Positions 50,041 to 57,763 of a stretch of DNA of 64,000 nt are shown in pieces. Under the pieces are notes generated by a model that worked only from the letters and a program-made list of their open reading frames with translations, was not told the origin of the DNA and made no database searches. A program made the position numbers and the translations under genes. Within the stretch, counting starts at the first letter, position 1. Each line of letters opens with the position of its first letter. The stretch comes from Bradyrhizobium vignae (GTDB taxonomy: Bacteria; Pseudomonadota; Alphaproteobacteria; Rhizobiales; Xanthobacteraceae), in NCBI RefSeq assembly GCF_004114425.1, contig NZ_RDQF01000026.1, positions 25,697-89,696 of the forward strand. Direction: 5' to 3'.

Positions 50041-51039
50041 ATGGCGGAGAGTGTCGAGAAACTCGAGGACGGGATCGTCCGTTCGGCCGAGCAGGTGTCG
50101 AGCCAGATTCGCGCGGCCAAGGACGCGATCGCCTCCGTCATCTTCGGTCAGGATCGCGTGATCGAGAACACGCTGGTCACCATCCTCTCCGGCGGCCATG
50201 CGCTCTTGATCGGCGTGCCGGGTCTCGCCAAGACCAAGCTGGTCGAGACGCTCGGCGTCACGCTCGGTCTCGATGCCAAGCGCATCCAGTTCACGCCCGA
50301 CCTGATGCCGTCGGACATCCTCGGCGCCGAGGTGCTGGACGAGAGCACCACGGGCAAGCGCGCCTTCCGCTTCATTGCCGGTCCCGTGTTCGCGCAGCTG
50401 CTGATGGCCGACGAGATCAACCGCGCGAGCCCGCGCACGCAATCGGCGCTCTTGCAGGCGATGCAGGAGCAGCACATCACCGTCGCCGGTGCGCGCCACG
50501 ATCTGCCGAAGCCGTTCCACGTGCTCGCGACGCAAAACCCGCTGGAGCAGGAAGGCACCTATCCGCTGCCGGAAGCGCAGCTCGACCGCTTCCTGATGGA
50601 GATCGACGTCGACTATCCCGATCGCGATGCCGAACGCCGCATCCTGTTCGAGACCACCGGCGCCGAGGAGACGCTGGCCAGGGGCGCGATGACGCCCGAT
50701 GCGCTGATCACCGCGCAGCGGCTGATCCGTCGCCTCCCGGTCGGCGATTCCGTCGTGGAGGCGATCCTGTCGCTGGTGCGCTCGGCCCGCCCGGGTCCGG
50801 ACGCCGGCGAAGCCGGCAAGTTCATCGCCTGGGGACCCGGCCCGCGCGCCAGCCAATCCCTGATGCTGGCGGTGCGCGCGCGTGCGCTGATCGACGGACG
50901 CCTCGCGCCGTCGGTCGACGACGTGCTCGACCTCGCCGAACCCGTGCTGAAGCACCGCATGGCGTTGACGTTCCAGGCGCGCGCCGAAGGCCGCACGATT
51001 CCGGACGTGATCCGGCAATTGAAGACACGGATCGGTTGA
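50041..51039 (+). CDS. MoxR-family AAA+ ATPase
   Basis: A 332-residue AAA+ ATPase of the MoxR class, thought to act as a chaperone for vWA-domain proteins. Walker A is LLIGVPGLAKTKLVETLGVT near residue 60, Walker B is LLMADEINRASPRTQSALLQ near 120, and sensor I and arginine-finger segments (VLATQNPLEQEGTYPLPEAQ, LDRFLM) follow. GAAGGAGCGAACG before ATG 50041 is a clear ribosome site. It heads an operon with DUF58, BatA-like and vWA-like genes; the next gene overlaps its stop by one base. Confidence 0.95.
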   Translation: MAESVEKLEDGIVRSAEQVSSQIRAAKDAIASVIFGQDRVIENTLVTILSGGHALLIGVPGLAKTKLVETLGVTLGLDAKRIQFTPDLMPSDILGAEVLDESTTGKRAFRFIAGPVFAQLLMADEINRASPRTQSALLQAMQEQHITVAGARHDLPKPFHVLATQNPLEQEGTYPLPEAQLDRFLMEIDVDYPDRDAERRILFETTGAEETLARGAMTPDALITAQRLIRRLPVGDSVVEAILSLVRSARPGPDAGEAGKFIAWGPGPRASQSLMLAVRARALIDGRLAPSVDDVLDLAEPVLKHRMALTFQARAEGRTIPDVIRQLKTRIG

Positions 51040-51983
51040 TGGCAGCAGAGAACGGGCACGCAGCGAAGGAGACACTGGCGATCCGACGTGCCGATGGCGA
51101 AAGCCGCACGCTCGCCGCTTCGCTGCCGCGCCTGGTGCTCGAGGCCCGCCGCGTCGCCGCCAACGTCATCCACGGCCTGCATGGACGGCGCCGCGCCGGG
51201 TCCGGCGAAAATTTCTGGCAGTACCGCCGCTTCGTCTCGGGCGAGCCGGCGCAGAACGTCGACTGGCGCCGCTCGGCGCGCGACGATCATCTCTATGTCC
51301 GCGAGCTCGAATGGGAAGCCTCGCACACGGTCTGGATCTGGCCGGACCGCTCGCCCTCGATGGCCTTCGCCTCGAAGAGCGCGCGCGAATCCAAGCTCGA
51401 GCGGACGCTGATCGTCGCCTTCGCGCTGGCCGAGCTGCTCGTCGCCGGCGGCGAGCGCGTCGGCATTCCCGGGTTGATGGCGCCGACCGCAAGCCGCACC
51501 GTCATCGACAAGATGGCGCAGGCGATGCTGCATGACGATGCCGACCGGCTGAGCCTGCCGCCGTCCTTCGTTCCGGCCGCGCTGGCCGAGATCATCGTGC
51601 TGTCGGATTTCTGGTCGCCGATCTCCGAGATCAGGACGATGCTCTCAGGGCTCTCCGGCTCCGGCGCGCATGGCACGATCGTGCAGGTCGTCGATCCCGC
51701 CGAGGAATCGTTCCCCTATTCCGGCCGCGTCGAGTTCGTCGAGCCCGAAGGCTTCGGCGTGATCACCGCCGGCCGCGCCGAGAGCTGGGTTCAGGACTAC
51801 ACCGCGCGGCTCGCGCTGCATCGCGACCAGATCCGTGCCGAGACCAACAAGCTCGACTGGCTGTTCACGACGCACGCGACGGACCGCTCGGCCGCCGAGC
51901 TGCTGTTGTTCCTGCATGCGGGCATGCAGGTGAGCAAGTCGGGCGCCCGCACCACGACGATCAAGGCGGGGCCGGCCGCATGA
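51039..51983 (+). CDS. DUF58 domain protein (vWA-associated)
   Basis: A 314-residue protein with the DUF58 motif near residue 60: GSGENFWQYRRFVSGEPAQN and then VDWRRSARDDHLYVRE. It continues in a vWA-like domain: HTVWIWPDRSPSMAFASKSA (a DxSxS-type MIDAS site, D-R-S-P-S). DUF58 proteins pair with MoxR ATPases. No membrane helix is present, so it is cytoplasmic. ATG 51039 overlaps the moxR stop; its own stop overlaps the next gene by 4 bp. Confidence 0.93.
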   Translation: MAAENGHAAKETLAIRRADGESRTLAASLPRLVLEARRVAANVIHGLHGRRRAGSGENFWQYRRFVSGEPAQNVDWRRSARDDHLYVRELEWEASHTVWIWPDRSPSMAFASKSARESKLERTLIVAFALAELLVAGGERVGIPGLMAPTASRTVIDKMAQAMLHDDADRLSLPPSFVPAALAEIIVLSDFWSPISEIRTMLSGLSGSGAHGTIVQVVDPAEESFPYSGRVEFVEPEGFGVITAGRAESWVQDYTARLALHRDQIRAETNKLDWLFTTHATDRSAAELLLFLHAGMQVSKSGARTTTIKAGPAA

Positions 51984-54790
51984 TGGGATTGCCGCTCGCC
52001 TTCACTCAACCGCTGCTCCTGATCGGCCTCGTCAGCCTGCCCGTGCTGTGGTGGCTGCTCCGCGTGATGCCGCCGCGGCCGCGCCGCATCGAGTTTCCGC
52101 CGACGCGGCTGTTGTTCGACATCGCGCCAAGGGAAGAAACGCCATCGCGGACGCCGTGGTGGCTGACCGCGCTTCGCCTCTTGGCCGCCGCGCTGGTGAT
52201 CTTCGCCGCCGCCGGCCCGATCTGGAATCCGCAAACCGGCCTCGCCGGCAGCAAGGCGCCGCTGATGATCATGCTCGACGACGGCTGGAGCGCCGCCTCG
52301 CACTGGGACGTCAGGATCAGGACCGCCGACGAGCTGATCGCCAATGCCGACAACGACCGCCGCGCCATTGCGCTGGTGCCGCTGTCCGAGCCGAACCGCG
52401 ACATCACCCTGATGCCGGCGGGGGCGGCGCGCGTCGCGCTGCGGCAACTCGCGCCGAAGCCCTATTCGGTCGATCGCATCGAGACGCTGGCTGCGGTCGA
52501 GCGTTTCCTCAAAGTCACCGGCGACTGCGAGATCGCCTGGCTGTCCGACGGCGTCGACACCGGCCGTGGCGAGGACTTCGTGGCGGGCCTCGGCAAGACC
52601 ATCGGCGATCGCAGCCTGACCGTGTTCGAAGGCGGCACCTCCTCGCCGCTGGCCCTGGTCGCCGCCGAGAACGCCGCGGCGAAGATGACGGTGAAGGTGC
52701 TGCGCACCGACAGCGGCATCGCCGTCGGCACCGTGCGCGCACTGGACCAGAAGGCCTCGCCGATCGGCGAAGCCCGCTATTCGTTCGGTCCGCAGGACAT
52801 GGAGACCGAAGCTTCGTTCGATCTGCCGGTCGAGCTGCGCAACGACATCACGCGGCTCGAGATCTCGGGCGAGCGCTCCGCCGGCGCGGTGCAGCTGCTC
52901 GACAAGCGCTGGCGCCGCCGCGCCGTCGGCATCGTCTCGGGCTCGACCAGCGAGACCGCGCAGCCGCTGCTGGCGCCGACCTTCTATCTCACTCGCGCGC
53001 TGGCGCCGTTCGCCGACGTCAGGCTCGCCGACAAGGGCTCGCCGCAGCAGGGCATCACGCAATTTTTGGACCAGAAGCTGCCGATGATCATCCTCGCCGA
53101 TGTCGGCACGATCGCGCCTGAGCTGCGCGAGCGCCTCAATGCCTGGATCGACCAGGGCGGCGTGCTGGTGCGGTTTGCGGGGCCAAGGCTGGCGCAGGCC
53201 GAGGACGATCTGGTGCCGGTCAAGCTGCGCAAGGGCGGCCGCACGCTCGGCGGCAGCCTGACCTGGGAGAAGCCGCAGCATCTCGCCGCCTTCGCGGGCG
53301 ATGGCCCGTTTGCGGGCGTCGCGGTGCCCAAGGACGTCACGGTGAGCCGGCAGGTGCTGGCCGAGCCCGACGCCGTGCTCGCCACCAAGAGCTGGGCCTC
53401 GCTGGAAGACGGCACGCCGCTCGTCACCGGCGAGCATCGCGGCAAGGGCATCGTCGGCCTGTTCCACGTCAGCGCGGACATGCGCTGGTCGGATCTGCCG
53501 ATGTCGGGCATCTTCGTCGAAATGCTGAGGCGTGTGGTCGACATGTCCGGCTACACCACCAAGCCCGGCGCCGGCGTTGCCAGCGAAGCGACCACCGAGA
53601 CGGTGGCGCCGCTGCACATCCTCGACGGTTTCGGCGCCTTCGGCCCGCCGCCTGCGACTGCAAAGCCGCTGGCCGCGGATTATCGCGACCGCGCCACCTC
53701 AGATCATCCGCCCGGCTTCTATGGTCCGGCAGAAGGACCGCTCGCCGTGAACACGCTTGCTAGCGCCGACCGCATCGCGGCCCTGAACACCGCGGGCCTC
53801 CGCGCCCGGCACGCCACCTACACCAATGCCGAGCCGCGCGACTTGCGCGGCTGGCTGCTGTCGACCTCGCTTGCACTGTTCCTGATCGACGCCATCATCG
53901 TCGCGGTGATCGGCGGCGGGATTGCCGCGCTGCTGCGCCGCCGCGCCGCACCCGCCATGATCGTGCTCGCCTTGCTCGCGGGGTTTGCATCGCTCGCGCC
54001 GACGCCGTCGCGCGCCGACGGCGTATCCGACGAGTTCGCGATGAAAGCGGTGTCGCAGACCCGCCTCGCCTATGTCGTGACGGGCAATGCCGACGTCGAT
54101 TCCATCGTCAAGGCGGGGATGAACGGGCTGACGCTGTTCCTGGCCCAGCGCACGGCGCTCGAGGCCGGCGACCCCGTCGGCGTCGATCCCGCGCGCGACG
54201 AGCTCGCCTTCTTCCCGCTGATCTACTGGCCGATCGTGCCGGGCGCACCGAAGCCGCCGCATGAAGCCATCAACAAGATCGACGCCTACATGAAGCAGGG
54301 CGGCACCGTGCTGTTCGACACCCGCGACGCGATCGAGGCGCCGCCCGGCGCGAACGGCGCGTCGCAGACCCCGGGCATGCAGACCCTGCGCGAGATCCTG
54401 TCGTCGCTCGACGTGCCCGAGCTCGAGCCGGTGCCGCGCGAGCACGTGCTGACCAAGACCTTCTATCTGCTGCGCGACTTCCCCGGCCGCTTCACCGCCG
54501 GCCAGACCTGGGTCGAAACGTTGCCGCGCGAAGACGACGAGGACAGCGCGCAGCGGCCGGCGCGCGGCGGCGACGGCGTCTCGCCGATCATCATCACCTC
54601 GAACGATCTTGCCGGCGCCTGGGCCGTGCGGCCCGACGGACAGGCCATGCTGCCGGTGACCGGAGGCGACAGCCGCCAGCGCGAATTCGCCTACCGCGCC
54701 GGCGCCAACATCGTGATGTACACGCTGACCGGCAACTACAAGGCCGACCAGGTGCACGCACCGGCCCTGATCGAACGGCTGGGGCAATAG
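51980..54790 (+). CDS. BatA-like membrane protein with C-terminal DUF4159 domain
   Basis: A 936-residue inner-membrane protein. Residues about 1-80 hold two hydrophobic helices (ALRLLAAALVIFAAAGPIW). A vWA-like region follows in which the metal site is degraded (MLDDGWSA in place of DxSxS). A central soluble part contains LVRFAGPRLAQAEDDLVPVK. Near residues 620-650 there is a further membrane helix, then a signal-like segment (IVLALLAGFASLAPTPSRAD) and the DUF4159 domain, which occupies the last 250 residues. The product reads as two proteins fused end to end. Function unknown. Confidence 0.85.
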   Translation: MMGLPLAFTQPLLLIGLVSLPVLWWLLRVMPPRPRRIEFPPTRLLFDIAPREETPSRTPWWLTALRLLAAALVIFAAAGPIWNPQTGLAGSKAPLMIMLDDGWSAASHWDVRIRTADELIANADNDRRAIALVPLSEPNRDITLMPAGAARVALRQLAPKPYSVDRIETLAAVERFLKVTGDCEIAWLSDGVDTGRGEDFVAGLGKTIGDRSLTVFEGGTSSPLALVAAENAAAKMTVKVLRTDSGIAVGTVRALDQKASPIGEARYSFGPQDMETEASFDLPVELRNDITRLEISGERSAGAVQLLDKRWRRRAVGIVSGSTSETAQPLLAPTFYLTRALAPFADVRLADKGSPQQGITQFLDQKLPMIILADVGTIAPELRERLNAWIDQGGVLVRFAGPRLAQAEDDLVPVKLRKGGRTLGGSLTWEKPQHLAAFAGDGPFAGVAVPKDVTVSRQVLAEPDAVLATKSWASLEDGTPLVTGEHRGKGIVGLFHVSADMRWSDLPMSGIFVEMLRRVVDMSGYTTKPGAGVASEATTETVAPLHILDGFGAFGPPPATAKPLAADYRDRATSDHPPGFYGPAEGPLAVNTLASADRIAALNTAGLRARHATYTNAEPRDLRGWLLSTSLALFLIDAIIVAVIGGGIAALLRRRAAPAMIVLALLAGFASLAPTPSRADGVSDEFAMKAVSQTRLAYVVTGNADVDSIVKAGMNGLTLFLAQRTALEAGDPVGVDPARDELAFFPLIYWPIVPGAPKPPHEAINKIDAYMKQGGTVLFDTRDAIEAPPGANGASQTPGMQTLREILSSLDVPELEPVPREHVLTKTFYLLRDFPGRFTAGQTWVETLPREDDEDSAQRPARGGDGVSPIIITSNDLAGAWAVRPDGQAMLPVTGGDSRQREFAYRAGANIVMYTLTGNYKADQVHAPALIERLGQ

Positions 54791-54797
54791 GATCGAC

Positions 54798-56861
54798 ATG
54801 AATTACGGCATCGCATTCACGCCGCTCGTTCCCGCGATCGTCCTGTGGCTCGCGCTGGCCGCGATCGTCGTGATCGCGCTTCTGCTGCTGGTGGCGCGGG
54901 CGCGCGGCGCTGCGGTGCGCGTGGCCGCTCTGGCGCTGTTCCTGCTGGCGCTCGCCAATCCCTCCTTCACACGCGAGGACCGCGATCCCCTCACCTCGGT
55001 CGCCGCAATCGTCGTCGACAAGAGCCCGAGCCAGAACTTCGGCAACCGCAATCGCGAGGCCGCAGCTGCGCAGGAAGCGCTGGTCGATGCCTTGAAGAAG
55101 ATCAAAGGCCTTGAAGTGCGCGTCGTCGATGCCGGACAGGCCGACGGCGAGACCGACGGCACAAAGCTGTTCGGCGCGCTCGCCTCGGCTTTGTCGGACG
55201 TGCCGGTCGACCGCGTCGCCGGCGCGTTCCTGATCACCGACGGCCGCGTCCACGACATTCCCGCGAACGTTGCCGCGCTCGGTTTCCAGGCGCCGGTGCA
55301 CGCGCTGATCACCGGACAGAAGGACGAGCGCGACCGCCGCATTGACATCACCGCCGCACCGCGCTTCGGCATCGTCGGCCAGACCCAGACCATCAGCTAC
55401 CGCCTCGATGACCAGGGCGTCACGGGCGAGCGCGCCAGGGTCACGGTCCGCCGCGACGGCGAGGTCATCAACGAGCGCACGCTCTCGAGCGGCCAGGCCG
55501 CCAGCGTCGACGTCGACATCAAGCATGCCGGCCCGAACATCGTCGAGATCGAGGCCTCGCCGCTCGAACGCGAATTGACGCCGGTGAACAACCGCGCCGT
55601 GGTCGCGATCGACGGCGTGCGCGACAAGCTGCGCGTGCTCTTGGTTTCGGGCGAGCCGCATTCCGGCGAGCGCACCTGGCGCAATCTGCTCAAATCCGAC
55701 GCCAGCGTCGATCTCGTGCACTTCACCATTCTGCGTCCGCCGGAGAAGCAGGACGGCACGCCGATCAACGAATTGTCGCTGATCGCGTTTCCGACCCGCG
55801 AATTGTTCCAGCAGAAGATCAACGAATTCCAGCTGATCATCTTCGACCGCTACGCCCGCCAAGGCGTGCTGCCGATCGCCTATTTCGACAACATCGCGCG
55901 TTACGTGCGCGCGGGCGGCGCGGTGCTGGTCTCGGCGGGCCCCGATTATGCCTCCAACACCAGCATCTGGCGCACGCCACTGGATTCGGTGCTGCCGGCC
56001 GAGCCGGTCGGCGTGACCGAGAAGCCGTTCTATGCGCATCTCTCCGACATCGGCAAACGCCATCCCGTCACGCGCGGCCTCGAGGGCTCCGCCAGCGAGC
56101 CGCCGCGCTGGAGCCGCTTCTTCCGCACCGTCGATACCCGCAATGCCGTCAACCCGCCGGTCATGACCGGCGTCGATGGCAAGCCGCTGCTGTTCCTGTC
56201 GCGTTTCGGCGAGGGGCGCGTGGCGCTTCTGCTCTCCGACCACATCTGGCTGTGGGCGCGCGGCTATGAAGGCGGCGGCCCGCATCTCGATCTGCTCAGG
56301 CGGATGTCGCACTGGCTGATGAAGCAGCCGGACCTCGATGAAGAAGCGCTGCGCCTCCAGGCGCAGGGCAAAGATCTCGTCGTGGTGCGCCAGACCATGG
56401 CGGACAGCGTCCAGCCGGTGAGCGTGACCTCGCCGTCGGGCGTGTCGCACGATTTGACACTGAGCCCCGGCGATCCCGGCGAGTGGCGCGCCAGCCTGCC
56501 GGCGAACGAGCTCGGCCTGTGGCAGGCCACCGACGGCACGCTGAAGGCGCTGATCAATGTCGGCCCGACCAATCCGAAGGAGTTTTCGGAAGTCACCTCC
56601 ACCGTCGATACCTTGAAGCCGCTGACACAGGCAACGGGCGGCAACGCCGTGCGCGTCGCCAGTGGCTCCAGCGTCGAGCTGCCGCGCATCCTGCCCGTGC
56701 GTTCGGCCAGCGTCTTTGCCGGCGACGGCTGGATGGGCGTGCGGATACGCGACGCCAGCGTCGTCAAGGGCGTCGGCGTGCTGCCGATCTTCGCCGGCCT
56801 GATCGGCCTTCTGCTGCTGCTCGGCGCCTTCGCCGCGACCTGGGTCCGCGAGGGGCGGTGA
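54798..56861 (+). CDS. Membrane protein with vWA-like domain (last gene of MoxR operon)
   Basis: A 687-residue protein. Two N-terminal helices (residues about 10-55) are followed by a vWA-like domain with an intact MIDAS-type sequence, AAIVVDKSPSQNFGNRNREA (D-K-S-P-S). Beyond it is a glutamine amidotransferase-like fold (residues about 250-520, YVRAGGAVLVSAGPDYASNT), and the C-terminus ends in one helix (VLPIFAGLIGLLLLLGAFAA). It starts 8 bp after the previous gene. It plausibly interacts with DUF58 and the BatA-like protein in a MoxR-dependent complex; the process served is not known. Confidence 0.85.
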   Translation: MNYGIAFTPLVPAIVLWLALAAIVVIALLLLVARARGAAVRVAALALFLLALANPSFTREDRDPLTSVAAIVVDKSPSQNFGNRNREAAAAQEALVDALKKIKGLEVRVVDAGQADGETDGTKLFGALASALSDVPVDRVAGAFLITDGRVHDIPANVAALGFQAPVHALITGQKDERDRRIDITAAPRFGIVGQTQTISYRLDDQGVTGERARVTVRRDGEVINERTLSSGQAASVDVDIKHAGPNIVEIEASPLERELTPVNNRAVVAIDGVRDKLRVLLVSGEPHSGERTWRNLLKSDASVDLVHFTILRPPEKQDGTPINELSLIAFPTRELFQQKINEFQLIIFDRYARQGVLPIAYFDNIARYVRAGGAVLVSAGPDYASNTSIWRTPLDSVLPAEPVGVTEKPFYAHLSDIGKRHPVTRGLEGSASEPPRWSRFFRTVDTRNAVNPPVMTGVDGKPLLFLSRFGEGRVALLLSDHIWLWARGYEGGGPHLDLLRRMSHWLMKQPDLDEEALRLQAQGKDLVVVRQTMADSVQPVSVTSPSGVSHDLTLSPGDPGEWRASLPANELGLWQATDGTLKALINVGPTNPKEFSEVTSTVDTLKPLTQATGGNAVRVASGSSVELPRILPVRSASVFAGDGWMGVRIRDASVVKGVGVLPIFAGLIGLLLLLGAFAATWVREGR

Positions 56862-57128
56862 ACAAGGCGGATGAGACTCGCCTCGCGAGGACAATCGCAT
56901 ATGACCTTTGGCACCGCCTCACCGCACGCCTCGTCCTTCGAGACGACCGCTTCCAGCTGTCTCCTCATGAGGCCAAGCAACACCGCGCCCTGTTGAAGCT
57001 GTCGCCATCCACTCCGCCCTCATCCTGCGGAACCCGTCTAAAGCGGTCGTCTCGAAGGATGGCTGCAGGCGTTAGTTGCCCGAATGACACATCGCGAGGC
57101 TGGCCCACGTCAGTGAGCCCGCCCACCG
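56862..57128. repeat. Intergenic element with a 19-bp inverted repeat
   Basis: TCCTTCGAGACGACCGCTT at 56934-56952 and AAGCGGTCGTCTCGAAGGA at 57041-57059 are exact inverted copies 88 bp apart. Between them are words such as CTCCTCATGAGG and CCCTCATCCTGCGG that recall the rhizobial dispersed-repeat style. No gene is seen in this interval. Confidence 0.75.
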
Positions 57129-57171
57129 TTGACATCCCTTAGCCGATCGCGCGATGTTATATTGTAACGTC
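57129..57171 (+). promoter_or_regulatory. Candidate promoter with Zur-like palindrome
   Basis: TTGACA at 57129-57134 could be a -35 element. GATGTTATATTGTAACGTC at 57153-57171 is an imperfect palindrome (seven of nine arm positions) with a GTTATA/TATAAC-like core, the style of alphaproteobacterial Zur boxes. It overlaps the expected -10 region, a position suited to repression by Zur with zinc. The operon behind it carries a ZnuD-like receptor. Confidence 0.55.
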
Positions 57172-57217
57172 GCGACGTCAGGGTTTGGCGCCTCGCGATG
57201 TGGGGTGGCGTTTGCAG

Positions 57218-57616
57218 ATGAAGTGGGCCCGGTCGCATATCAGGCACGGTGCCCGGCTCGCGTTGTTCGCGATGCTGGTGCAATTCGCGCTGACCTTCGG
57301 CCATAGCCACTGGTTCGCACAGGCCGCCCCCCTCACCTCGCTCCAGCAGACGGACGGCGCCAAGTCGGTCGCCTCGGTCGACCGTGCGGCGGTCCAGAAG
57401 CAATCGCCCTCTGCCCCCGACCGCGAGCAGCCGGTCGACGACAATTGTGCCATCTGCGCCGTCGTCGCGATGGCGGGCACGGTCCTGTTCGCGACGCCGC
57501 CGCTTCTGCAGCTGCCGCAAGCGATCGAGCTGCTCTACCGCACCACGGACGCCGAATTCATCCATCTGAAATCGGCCGGCATGGCGTTCCAGCCGCGCGC
57601 CCCTCCTGCATCCTGA
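57218..57616 (+). CDS. DUF2946 family protein
   Basis: A 132-residue protein with a hydrophobic N-terminus (RLALFAMLVQFALTFGHSHW), histidines in HSHWF, and a CxxC in DDNCAICAVVAMAGTVLF, then another hydrophobic stretch. This matches DUF2946, commonly located beside metal-related genes. The cysteines and histidines could bind metal. The start is uncertain: ATG 57218 is used, but no strong ribosome site is seen. It lies 46 bp downstream of a Zur-like box and 147 bp before the TonB-dependent receptor gene, so the two probably form one zinc-responsive unit. Confidence 0.75.
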   Translation: MKWARSHIRHGARLALFAMLVQFALTFGHSHWFAQAAPLTSLQQTDGAKSVASVDRAAVQKQSPSAPDREQPVDDNCAICAVVAMAGTVLFATPPLLQLPQAIELLYRTTDAEFIHLKSAGMAFQPRAPPAS

Positions 57617-57763
57617 CTCCCAGCATCACGTGATCACGCCCGAGTTCGCCGTTTCAGGCGATCGTCCGGGAAAAGTTGAAGTCGAATTCCGTCGCGCTGC
57701 GACGGCAGGCCGCCTCCGATCAGCAGAGCATCATCCGGACGGCGCCTGACTGGAATCAGGACC

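Noticed and set aside
54594..56900. A 768-residue antisense frame over the vWA-like gene, and others at 51797-53617 and 49918-51075
   Set aside because: Codon-position bias in a high-GC genome gives long open antisense frames. The sense genes have family motifs, and the antisense products are repetitive and lack domains.
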